Of a stretch of 8,257 nt of DNA, positions 1-5,242 are shown piece by piece. The stretch comes from CAG-533 sp963645165 (GTDB lineage Bacteria; Bacillota_I; Bacilli_A; RF39; UBA660): NCBI GenBank assembly GCA_963645165.1, contig CAVIQT010000083.1, forward strand, positions 1-8,257, read 5' to 3'. The number at the start of each line of letters is the position of its first letter. Within the stretch, counting starts at the first letter, position 1. The notes beneath the pieces were generated by a model. The model was not told the DNA's origin and ran no database searches. It saw nothing but the letters and a program-made list of their open reading frames with translations. The position numbers and the translations under genes were made by a program.

Positions 1-497
1 ATTTAATGGGAGGAACATTTAATGTTCAAAGTGTGAATAATGATAAAGGAAGTAAAGTTATTATTACAATTAATCAAAAAATAGCCATGGACAAAGTTAT
101 GAATAATAGTAAATATGAAAAATTTACTAAGGAATATGAAGATATAAAAACTGTTGGTTTAATAAGTAAAAATAATGAATTATTAAAAATATTTAAAATG
201 GTTTGCAAAAAGAAAAAAATAAATTATTTATATTATGATGAAACAAAAATGTGTCTTGATTTACTTAGAAAAAAGGTAAAATATGATTATATTTTTATCG
301 ATGAAGATATGGAAAAAATAGATGCGATTAGTTTTCTTAATAAATGTAAGGAAATACCTAATTTTAATAGTAAAGTATTTGTTATAACAGATAAGAAAGA
401 TTTAAGTAATAAAAGGATTTTATTAGATAATGGTTTTAATGGGGTAGTGGTAAAACCAATAAATAAGAGAAAGTTAGAGGAAATTTTAAATTCATAA
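1..497 (+). CDS. Hybrid sensor histidine kinase, C-terminal part (partial at 5' edge)
   Basis: The reading frame is open to the left edge (a Leu codon precedes the first ATG at 6), so this is the tail of a longer gene and that ATG is probably internal. Counting from it, residues 1-28 (LMGGTF...VQSV...KGSKVIITI) match the last glycine box and closing strand of a histidine-kinase HATPase domain. Residues 48-163 look like a receiver domain: D99 in the YIFIDEDM strand is the likely phosphoacceptor, T128 the switch threonine, and K150-P151 the conserved KP pair. Oddly, the Mg-binding acidic pair expected after the first strand is replaced by S54-K55 (GLISKNN), so phosphorylation may be impaired or altered. 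The protein should act in sensory phosphorelay at the membrane; the sensor part lies outside the window. The domain assignment is by motif only. No clear terminator follows the stop. Confidence 0.8.
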   Translation, partial: LMGGTFNVQSVNNDKGSKVIITINQKIAMDKVMNNSKYEKFTKEYEDIKTVGLISKNNELLKIFKMVCKKKKINYLYYDETKMCLDLLRKKVKYDYIFIDEDMEKIDAISFLNKCKEIPNFNSKVFVITDKKDLSNKRILLDNGFNGVVVKPINKRKLEEILNS

Positions 498-531
498 TAT
501 TATAGTAAATAATTTTAGTAGGTTTAGGTTT

Positions 532-885
532 ATGAGTAATTTTAATAAAAATGTTCAAGCGGTAATGGGAAGTATTATGAAAATAGTTACTTTTTCTGGT
601 GAATTTAGTTATGATTTTAGAAATTTAGATAGGGTACCAGCAGATATACCATGTGTTTTTGTCAGAATTATCTAGAACTAGAAAAAGCAGATGTGTATTT
701 AAATCATGTTGAATTAAAGAAAAATGCGAGTGCTTTTAGTTATGATTCAATATATGAGTTAGGAGTTCTTTTACCACTTGATGATGTAAGGGGAATAGAA
801 AATGAATATATAAAGAAATGAAAACAGATTATTTGTTCCTTTAAAGCAAGATAGTAAAGTTTTAACTCTTAAGAAAAAAAGATAA
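532..885 (+). pseudogene. Decayed gene of unknown function, two frameshifts
   Basis: Three consecutive frames read as plausible protein with the same codon style as neighbouring genes, but no single frame is open. The first frame (ATG at 532, stop TAG at 673) gives 47 residues containing VQAVMGSIMKIVTF. The second, about 660-821, reads CQNYLELEKADVYLN... to ...DDVRGIENEYIKK and ends at TGA 819. The third, about 823-885, reads NRLFVPLKQDSKVLTLKKKR and ends at TAA 883. Removing one frameshift near 660 and one near 820 would join them into about 117 residues. The MGSI segment faintly recalls the end of SpoU/TrmH RNA methyltransferases, but the rest does not support that and I do not recognise the family. 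Single-base sequencing errors could also explain the breaks. The start is weakly supported: only AGG-like bases lie upstream. Confidence 0.5.
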
Positions 886-900
886 AATTTTCTTTTTTTA
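871..900 (+). terminator. Weak candidate Rho-independent terminator
   Basis: AAAAAAAGA at 874-882 pairs with TCTTTTTTT at 891-899 around a short AT loop and ends in a T-run. The stem has almost no G-C pairs, so it would be weak. Its position, straddling the end of the decayed gene and ahead of the next promoter, fits a terminator. Confidence 0.35.
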
Positions 901-927
901 TAATTAAATAGTTTTTTGATTGATTTA

Positions 928-956
928 TTGATTTAATTCTTTATTTATTTTATAAT
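928..956 (+). promoter_or_regulatory. SigA-type promoter for the SipW/TasA-type gene
   Basis: TTGATT at 928-933 and a perfect TATAAT at 951-956 are separated by exactly 17 bases. Transcription would begin near 963, giving a leader of about 16 bases with an AGGTGG ribosome site (969-974) four bases before the ATG at 979. The short leader leaves little room for a riboswitch. Confidence 0.75.
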
Positions 957-978
957 TCTTATAGAATTAGGTGGTTAG

Positions 979-1542
979 ATGGAAAGAAGTACAAAACTTT
1001 ATTTAATGTTTATTGTTATGTTTGTTTTAGTTTTGGGTTTTGCAGTTAGTTATGCTTATTTCTCATCCCTAATTAATAATGATGCTTCTAGTTTAACTAT
1101 TGGTAGTGGTAAATTAGAGGTAGAGTATGCTGATCAAACGGGAGGAAATATTATAATTTCTAATGTTTATCCCAGGGAAAGTGAGTGGATAACTAAAAAG
1201 TTTAAATTACTTGGTAGTAATACTACTAATTTAAATGCTTATTATAAAATAAAGATTATTATTGATAATAATACTTTTGATGATTTAGCTTTAAGTTATA
1301 GTTTAGTAAGTGAAAATACAAATAGTAATGGTAGTGTTATTTCTAGTGTAAGTAATGTTGGTATTAGTAGTGCTGATGTTTTATTAGGTCAAGGATATTT
1401 TTCTTATACAGGTTCATCTAGTAAGGAACATAATTATACTTTAAAAATATATTTTAAAGATAATGGTGAAGATCAAAATAGTATGCAAGAAGCAAAGTTT
1501 GCTGCTCATATTGAGATTAGTGAGGGAGCACATTCTACATAA
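979..1542 (+). CDS. SipW/TasA-type secreted surface protein
   Basis: This 187-residue protein begins with a short charged region (MERSTK), a hydrophobic stretch at about 7-26 and the motif SYAYFSS (24-30). That pattern is typical of SipW-dependent signal peptides of TasA/camelysin-type proteins, with likely cleavage after SYA. The mature part is rich in Ser, Asn and Tyr with alternating hydrophobic residues, as expected for an all-beta domain. It includes a GSGKLEVEYA strand, an NVYPRES turn (62-68), an LSYSLVSENT segment (104-113) and a C-terminal FAAHIEISE strand. There are no cysteines and no sortase motif, so retention would depend on assembly or an uncleaved anchor. In Bacillus, related proteins form matrix fibres and associate with spores. 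No sipW-like peptidase is visible here. The gene has its own promoter and terminator, so it appears monocistronic. The family call is by pattern and its function is inferred. Confidence 0.7.
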   Translation: MERSTKLYLMFIVMFVLVLGFAVSYAYFSSLINNDASSLTIGSGKLEVEYADQTGGNIIISNVYPRESEWITKKFKLLGSNTTNLNAYYKIKIIIDNNTFDDLALSYSLVSENTNSNGSVISSVSNVGISSADVLLGQGYFSYTGSSSKEHNYTLKIYFKDNGEDQNSMQEAKFAAHIEISEGAHST

Positions 1543-1571
1543 AAATGAGTTTATACTCTTTTTTCTTTTAA
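1541..1571 (+). terminator. Rho-independent terminator
   Basis: GAGT (1547-1550) and ACTC (1555-1558) close a TTAT loop. The stem is extended past one mismatch by the A-run at 1541-1545 pairing with the following T-run (1559-1564 and beyond). It separates the SipW/TasA-type gene from cotE. Confidence 0.65.
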
Positions 1572-1625
1572 ATTAAGTACACATTTTATAGGCTAAAGCA
1601 TAAATTAAAGTAGGGAGTGATGTTA

Positions 1626-2156
1626 GTGGCTAATTTAAAAGAAATTGTTACCAAAGCTGTTATTGGAAAGACTAAAAAAAGTACTAAAGATAAATTGGAA
1701 ATAGTTATAGATGGTGATATAAGTAATGTTTTAGGGTGCTGGGTTATTAATCATAATTTTAGTGGTTTTAATAGTAATGGTAAAGTTAGTATAAGTGGTG
1801 CTTATGATATTAATGTATGGTATTCATATGATAATAATACAAAAACAAATGTAATAGCGCGTAATTATACTTATAGTGATTTAGTTAATGTTAAGATGAA
1901 ATCAAATGAAACTATAACTAATGATAATGAAATAATTGTTAGAAGTTTAACTAATCCGTCAGTAAGTAATGTATCACTAGATGGTAATACAATAAAGTTA
2001 ATAGTAGATAAAGAGCTGGGTGTAGAAGTTGTTGGTGATGTTAAAGTTAGAATTAATGCAGAAGATGATTTTGATGATTATGATGAAGAAGTAGATACTA
2101 GTGATATTGATAATGAAATAAATGAAAACTATTTAAATAGTGTTAACCCAAAATAG
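1626..2156 (+). CDS. cotE: Outer spore coat protein CotE homologue
   Basis: In Bacillus, CotE is the morphogenetic protein that assembles the outer coat around the forespore. I recognise the family from the N-terminal EIVTKAVIGK (6-15), LGCWVINH (36-43), YDINVWYSY (60-68) followed by NTKT, a Tyr-rich YTYSDLV strand (81-87), and VEVVGDVKVRI near 133-143. An acidic tail at 146-164 matches the acidic C-terminus of known CotE; 176 residues is close to the usual ~180. I chose GTG 1626 because the GGGAG site (1613-1617) lies 8 bases upstream and the protein then aligns with the CotE N-terminus (MANLKEIVTKAV beside MSEYREIITKAV in B. subtilis). GTG 1617 overlaps the SD and ATG 1620 sits too close to it. 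No convincing SigA promoter is visible. Neighbours differ from Bacillus, where cotE lies by mutS. Whether this organism sporulates cannot be told from the window. Confidence 0.85.
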   Translation: MANLKEIVTKAVIGKTKKSTKDKLEIVIDGDISNVLGCWVINHNFSGFNSNGKVSISGAYDINVWYSYDNNTKTNVIARNYTYSDLVNVKMKSNETITNDNEIIVRSLTNPSVSNVSLDGNTIKLIVDKELGVEVVGDVKVRINAEDDFDDYDEEVDTSDIDNEINENYLNSVNPK

Positions 2157-2185
2157 TTGACACTATAATTTTTTTTTGTTAATAT
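2157..2185 (+). promoter_or_regulatory. Strong SigA promoter for rpsP-khpA
   Basis: A perfect TTGACA (2157-2162) starts at the base after the cotE stop TAG. TAATAT at 2180-2185 follows with a 17-base T-rich spacer. The leader is about 25 bases and contains a full AGGAGG (2203-2208) seven bases before the rpsP ATG. This fits high expression of a ribosomal protein independent of cotE. Confidence 0.75.
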
Positions 2186-2215
2186 ATATTTGCATTAAGT
2201 GAAGGAGGAAAGATT

Positions 2216-2500
2216 ATGGCAGTTAAATTAAGATTAAAAAGAATGGGTTCTAAACAAAGACCTTTTTATCGTATTGTAGCCGCTGATTCAAGAAGTCCTA
2301 GAGATGGAAAATTTATTGAAACAGTAGGTACTTATCAACCAATTTATAAGGAAAATAATATTACTGTTGATGAAGAAAAAGCTTTAAAATGGTTAAATAA
2401 TGGCGCTATTCCTACTGATACTGTTAAGAATATATTAACAAAATCAGGAGTATGGGCTAAATATAAAGCACCAAAAGCTAAAGCTAAAAAAGAGGCTTAA
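2216..2500 (+). CDS. rpsP: 30S ribosomal protein S16
   Basis: S16 is an RNA-binding protein of the small ribosomal subunit needed for assembly of the 5' domain of 16S rRNA. The sequence is a full-length, typical S16 of 94 residues. It starts MAVKLRLKRMGSKQRPFYRI, continues VAADSRSPRDGKFIE (22-36) and VGTYQP (38-43), and has the central EEKALKWLNNGA helix (54-65) and PTDTV (67-71). The tail after KSGVW (77-81) is Lys/Ala-rich, as is common. The ATG has a consensus AGGAGG site and its own strong promoter. khpA follows after two bases, the usual Firmicute order. The rimM-trmD-rplS genes often found further downstream are absent, because a terminator closes the unit after khpA. Confidence 0.97.
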   Translation: MAVKLRLKRMGSKQRPFYRIVAADSRSPRDGKFIETVGTYQPIYKENNITVDEEKALKWLNNGAIPTDTVKNILTKSGVWAKYKAPKAKAKKEA

Positions 2501-2502
2501 TT

Positions 2503-2754
2503 ATGCATAAGGATTTAATTGAGTTTACAATGACTTTAGTTAAAGGATTAGTTAAAGAACCAGATATGGTAAGTGTTCAAGAATTTTCTAGTGATGATGA
2601 AGGTATTATTTTAGAGATTATTGTTCATGAAAGTGATATGGGAGCAATTATTGGTAGATCTGGTAAAATGGCTAGTGCAATAAGAACTTTAATTCAAGCA
2701 TATGCTTATACTCATAAGTTAAATAGAATTAAAATTAATATTGATTCATTTTAA
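2503..2754 (+). CDS. khpA: KH-domain RNA-binding protein KhpA (YlqC family)
   Basis: KhpA is a small cytoplasmic single-KH-domain RNA-binding protein that in Firmicutes pairs with KhpB and affects cell elongation and post-transcriptional control. The 83 residues match its usual size. A helix at about 2-18 (LIEFTMTLVKGLVKEP) is followed by two strands and then the KH signature IIGRSGKMASAIRTL. The GxxG loop is G51-R-S-G54, and the second helix runs to about 70. The last strand is RIKINI (75-80). Translation is probably coupled to rpsP: only two bases separate the rpsP stop from this ATG, and the AAGAGG site (2490-2495) lies inside the rpsP coding end. The stop codon forms the base of the downstream terminator stem. 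Confidence 0.93.
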   Translation: MHKDLIEFTMTLVKGLVKEPDMVSVQEFSSDDEGIILEIIVHESDMGAIIGRSGKMASAIRTLIQAYAYTHKLNRIKINIDSF

Positions 2755-2780
2755 AAAGTGATTGTTAGTCACTTTTTTTT
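2753..2780. terminator. Bidirectional terminator between khpA and tmcAL
   Basis: AAAAAGTGA (2753-2761) pairs perfectly with TCACTTTTT (2769-2777) around a seven-base loop. T-runs follow the stem on both strands, so it can end transcripts from either side. The khpA stop (2752-2754) overlaps the left foot and the tmcAL stop (2765-2767) lies in the loop, so the last tmcAL codons are encoded by the right arm. Confidence 0.85.
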
Positions 2781-3871
2781 ATGGGTTTATTATTTATTTC
2801 AAATTTAAAAGTATTACTATTTGTTAATAAATCATAGATTTGAGATGCGATTAATTCATATTGTTCTTCTTTATAATCAGGTGATATTTTGCTAGTAATA
2901 GGTAAAGGGGGATTTAAACTTTTTAAATATTTTTGACCTTTAGAGTTAAATCCTAGTACTTTAATATATTTTACAAACATGTTTTTACGATCTTCTTTGG
3001 TTAAACCAATTAGAATATGTATAAGCATTCTTTTGATGCGATTATAGGTATATCTTTTAGATTTTATTTTTAAGATAAAGTCTTCATAGTTTTTAGAGTT
3101 ATGTATTTCTTTAATTAGTTTATTTTCAATACCTTCATCAACAGTTAAGTATTTATTTAAGTCTTTATCAGTAATAATTTTAGTTTTAATTAGTTTAAAT
3201 AGTAAGTCTTCATTTATTTTTTTTAAGTATGATTCATAGTTTGTATAAGTACTAATATCTTTTCCTTCTTTAATTTTATTTCTTATGTTAGTAGCACTTA
3301 TTATTTCACTATTACTAGTGGTATCATGATAGTCACTAGTTCTTTTTATGGGTATAGCTTCTATTTTTAGTTTGTTTTTAATAATTGATTTAATATAAGA
3401 TACAGCAAGTAAGTCATTAGGGGTATTAATAGAAATACCAATAGATTTATTTAGGGCAGTTGGATAGTTTACTCCTTCTTTAAGTGCTTCTTTTATTTTT
3501 TCATTAAAGGTACCATCTAATTGTTTTTCAGCAATAGTTCTTAGTAGTTTTATATCATTACATTCAGAACCAAAAATAAGTTTATTAACATTTAGATAGT
3601 TTAAGATAATAGTAGATGCTTCAGCAAATGTATCAGCAGATTCAGAGCCAAATACAAATGGTAGTTCTACAACTAAGTCAACATTATTTTCTAAGGCTAT
3701 TTTAGTTTTATCTTCTTTACTTATAATGCTTATTTCACCACGTTCTAAAAAGTAACCATTTAAAACTAATACTATAAGAGAGTCAGGATACATTTCTTTT
3801 ATTTTATTTATATGATAAGCGTGTCCATTATGAAATGGATTATATTCACATATTATTCCGATTGTTTCCAT
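2765..3871 (-). CDS. tmcAL: tRNA(Met) cytidine acetate ligase TmcAL
   Basis: TmcAL (formerly YlbM) uses ATP and acetate to form N4-acetylcytidine at C34 of elongator tRNA-Met, via an acetyl-adenylate, in the cytoplasm. The N-terminus has the nucleotidyltransferase fold signature IGIICEYNPFHNGH, with HxGH at H14-N-G-H17. Further family landmarks are NGYFLERGE (38-46), ELPFVFGSESAD (69-80), FGSE (100-103), the PNDLLAVSYIK segment (151-161), IKRTSDYHD (175-183) and ISATNIR (191-197). At 368 residues it is slightly shorter than the ~400 of B. subtilis, but both ends are intact. The start is supported by GAGGTGA (reverse complement of 3875-3881) just upstream of the ATG. It is transcribed alone from an extended -10 promoter and ends in the terminator shared with khpA. 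Confidence 0.93.
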   Translation of the reverse strand: METIGIICEYNPFHNGHAYHINKIKEMYPDSLIVLVLNGYFLERGEISIISKEDKTKIALENNVDLVVELPFVFGSESADTFAEASTIILNYLNVNKLIFGSECNDIKLLRTIAEKQLDGTFNEKIKEALKEGVNYPTALNKSIGISINTPNDLLAVSYIKSIIKNKLKIEAIPIKRTSDYHDTTSNSEIISATNIRNKIKEGKDISTYTNYESYLKKINEDLLFKLIKTKIITDKDLNKYLTVDEGIENKLIKEIHNSKNYEDFILKIKSKRYTYNRIKRMLIHILIGLTKEDRKNMFVKYIKVLGFNSKGQKYLKSLNPPLPITSKISPDYKEEQYELIASQIYDLLTNSNTFKFEINNKPIKKSD

Positions 3872-3889
3872 GAGTCACCTCGCATTTGT

Positions 3890-3898
3890 ATTATAGCA
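3890..3898 (-). promoter_or_regulatory. Extended -10 promoter for tmcAL
   Basis: On the minus strand this reads TGCTATAAT, a perfect extended -10 element, about 20 bases upstream of the tmcAL start. The -35 region (around 3913-3918, TATCAA on the minus strand) is poor, as is usual when a TGn extension is present. Confidence 0.65.
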
Positions 3899-3916
3899 AA
3901 TTTTAGTTATTTTTGA

Positions 3917-3930
3917 TATACTTGTATAAG
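3917..3930 (+). promoter_or_regulatory. Candidate -10 region and small palindrome before the NDT-like gene
   Basis: TATAAG at 3925-3930 is a possible -10 for the plus-strand gene at 3947, but its -35 (TTTAGT at 3902-3907) is weak. It overlaps the inverted repeat TATAC-TT-GTATA (3917-3928), which could be chance in such AT-rich DNA or a small operator. It lies back to back with the tmcAL promoter. Confidence 0.35.
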
Positions 3931-3946
3931 AGTAGGGTGAAGGCTT

Positions 3947-4369
3947 ATGAGAAGGTTAAATATATATTTTATGCATTCAGAAAAGTTTGATTATAATAAT
4001 TTAATTTATAGGGATATTTTATCATCTAAGGTATGTTTACATCATAATATTATTTTACCTAGAACTAAGACTTATGAAAGTGTATATGCGAAAGATTTAA
4101 TTAGTAAGGCAGATTTAGTAGTGGTATTTTTAAATAATCCTAGTTTTGGTTTAAATATTGAACTTAGATGGTTAAAGAAGTTTAATAAGAAAGCATTATT
4201 TCTTAGTTTAAATGAAAGCATGCCTAAGAAGTATTTAAAGAGATATAAGGATGTAAAGATAGTTACTACTGAGCATTATTTTATGTCTTTAATTGAAGAG
4301 TTTATTAAAGAGAATGAAAATGATGATGTAGTTAATGATAATACTATAGTACTGGGAAAATTTATTTGA
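3947..4369 (+). CDS. Small protein resembling the nucleoside 2-deoxyribosyltransferase fold
   Basis: This 140-residue protein has no signal peptide or membrane segment. Its core, SKADLVVVFLNNPSFGLNIEL (53-73), recalls the nucleoside deoxyribosyltransferase-like superfamily. In that group an ADxVV strand leads to a PSxGxxIE turn whose glutamate (here E72) is the nucleophile that cleaves N-glycosidic bonds. A following strand KKALFLSL (81-88) fits the alternating alpha/beta pattern, and the N-terminal strand LNIYFMHS (4-11) is compatible with the first strand of the fold. The usual substrate-loop motif near the N-terminus is not obvious, so a catalytic role is uncertain; related proteins also include non-enzymatic or TIR-like forms. 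The ATG is preceded by AGGGTGA (3933-3939) at 7 bases. The gene appears to be alone: it is divergent from tmcAL and followed by a new promoter. Confidence 0.55.
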   Translation: MRRLNIYFMHSEKFDYNNLIYRDILSSKVCLHHNIILPRTKTYESVYAKDLISKADLVVVFLNNPSFGLNIELRWLKKFNKKALFLSLNESMPKKYLKRYKDVKIVTTEHYFMSLIEEFIKENENDDVVNDNTIVLGKFI

Positions 4370-4394
4370 CTTCTATTAATAATAATGTTATTAT
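4366..4394 (+). promoter_or_regulatory. SigA promoter for the B-repeat protein gene
   Basis: TTGACT (4366-4371) overlaps the TGA stop of the preceding gene. After exactly 17 bases comes TATTAT (4389-4394), extended by TG at 4386-4387. Transcription would start near 4401, giving a leader of about 23 bases with AGGGG (4413-4417) before the ATG at 4424. Confidence 0.75.
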
Positions 4395-4423
4395 AAAAAT
4401 CATCAAAAAGGCAGGGGATATGT

Positions 4424-5170
4424 ATGTATGAAGAAAGTAAAAAAAGATTTAATTGGGTTGGATTTTTACTTAAATTTATATTAATTATTTTGGTTATTAT
4501 TTTAGTAATTAAGTTATTACCTTTTAATCGTACTAGTAGTGATAGTGATAAGGTATTTAATAATAATTTAAGTAAACTTAGAGAAGTTGGAAATAGTTAT
4601 TTTAATGAGGATAATGTTCCAGATGATGATGAAGAGAAGGTTATTACTTTAAAGACTCTTATTGAGGAAAAGAAAATTGATGCTTTAAAAGATAAAGATG
4701 GAAAAACTTGTGATACTGAAAAAAGTTATTTAAAGGTATTTAAGATTAGTGCTGGTTATGAATTAGAGGTTAATTTAGAGTGTGGTAGTGAAAAAGATTC
4801 AACATTTTCTTATTTAGGATGTTTTAATAAGTGTGATAAAACTACTACTACTAAGACTACGACTACAACTAAAAAGACTACTACTACTAAAAAGGTTACT
4901 ACTACATCTAGTACTACTAAGATAAATACAACTAGCAGTACTACAACAACTACAAGAGTAAAAAGTTATATGGTTATATTTAATGTAGCAGGTGGCACTA
5001 ATGTAAGTAGTCAGTATATTAGTGAAGGAAAGATTGCTAATAGGCCTAGTAATCCAACTAAAGTTGGTTATACATTTGCTGGTTGGTATTTAAATAATGA
5101 ATTATATGATTTTAATACTCCAGTAAATAGTAATATTATTTTAATAGCTAAGTGGAGTGCTAATAATTAA
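4424..5170 (+). CDS. Membrane-anchored protein with Cys-pair domain, Thr-rich linker and InlB B-repeat
   Basis: The 248-residue protein has one N-terminal membrane segment at about 13-33, preceded by KKR, so the rest should face outside. Residues 42-130 form a small domain that includes an NSYF helix end, VITLKTLIEE (73-82), DKDGKTC with C96 and EVNLEC with C120, probably a disulfide. Two more cysteines (C133, C137) precede a Thr/Lys-rich linker at 140-177. Residues 181-245 are a single B-repeat of the Listeria-Bacteroides (InlB, Flg_new) type: a beta-grasp module with VIFNVAGGT, the landmark GYTFAGWYLN and a closing ILIAKWS. Such repeats occur in surface and adhesion proteins. The start is set by AGGGG at 6 bases; the earlier ATG at 4420 is out of frame and hits a stop at once. 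The role is unknown; surface interaction is inferred. A terminator follows directly. Confidence 0.8.
   Translation: MYEESKKRFNWVGFLLKFILIILVIILVIKLLPFNRTSSDSDKVFNNNLSKLREVGNSYFNEDNVPDDDEEKVITLKTLIEEKKIDALKDKDGKTCDTEKSYLKVFKISAGYELEVNLECGSEKDSTFSYLGCFNKCDKTTTTKTTTTTKKTTTTKKVTTTSSTTKINTTSSTTTTTRVKSYMVIFNVAGGTNVSSQYISEGKIANRPSNPTKVGYTFAGWYLNNELYDFNTPVNSNIILIAKWSANN
4841..4954 (+). repeat. Low-complexity ACT/ACA codon tract encoding a Thr/Lys linker
   Basis: Runs of four to five Thr codons, mostly ACT, are interrupted by Lys (AAA/AAG), later Ser, and near the end by Ile and Asn. Such a microsatellite-like tract can change length by slippage. It encodes a flexible extracellular spacer between the Cys-pair domain and the B-repeat. 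Confidence 0.8.
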
Positions 5171-5180
5171 TTTATATATT

Positions 5181-5207
5181 AGAGTGATGAAAGTCATTCT
5201 TTTTTTA
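5181..5207 (+). terminator. Rho-independent terminator of the B-repeat protein gene
   Basis: AGAGTGA (5181-5187) pairs with TCATTCT (5194-5200), with one G-T wobble, around a six-base loop. Seven Ts in a row follow from 5200. Confidence 0.8.
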
Positions 5208-5213
5208 TGGTTA

Positions 5214-5239
5214 TAAAAAAAGTGATAAATTAATATCAC
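5214..5239 (-). terminator. Rho-independent terminator of the minus-strand envelope gene
   Basis: On the minus strand GTGATA (5239-5234) and TATCAC (5227-5222) form a perfect six-pair stem around TTAATT. A run of seven Ts follows (5221-5215). It lies just past the stop of the minus-strand gene and back to back with the plus-strand terminator. Confidence 0.85.
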
Positions 5240-5242
5240 AGT

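Noticed and set aside
1579..1607. SigK-like promoter (AC then CATAAATTA) ahead of cotE
   Set aside because: CATAnnnTA matches at 1599-1607, but initiation would fall at about 1613-1615, inside the ribosome site, and the motif is easily found by chance in AT-rich DNA.
1617..1625. GTG 1617 or ATG 1620 as the cotE start
   Set aside because: Both overlap or sit too close to the GGGAG site; GTG 1626 has the right spacing and aligns with the family N-terminus.
3872..3946. Riboswitch or small RNA in the divergent region
   Set aside because: The 75 bases are fully occupied by two promoters and ribosome sites, and I see no stable multi-stem structure.
4841..4954. CRISPR or tandem-repeat array
   Set aside because: The repeat unit is a codon-level ACT tract within an open frame, with no spacers.
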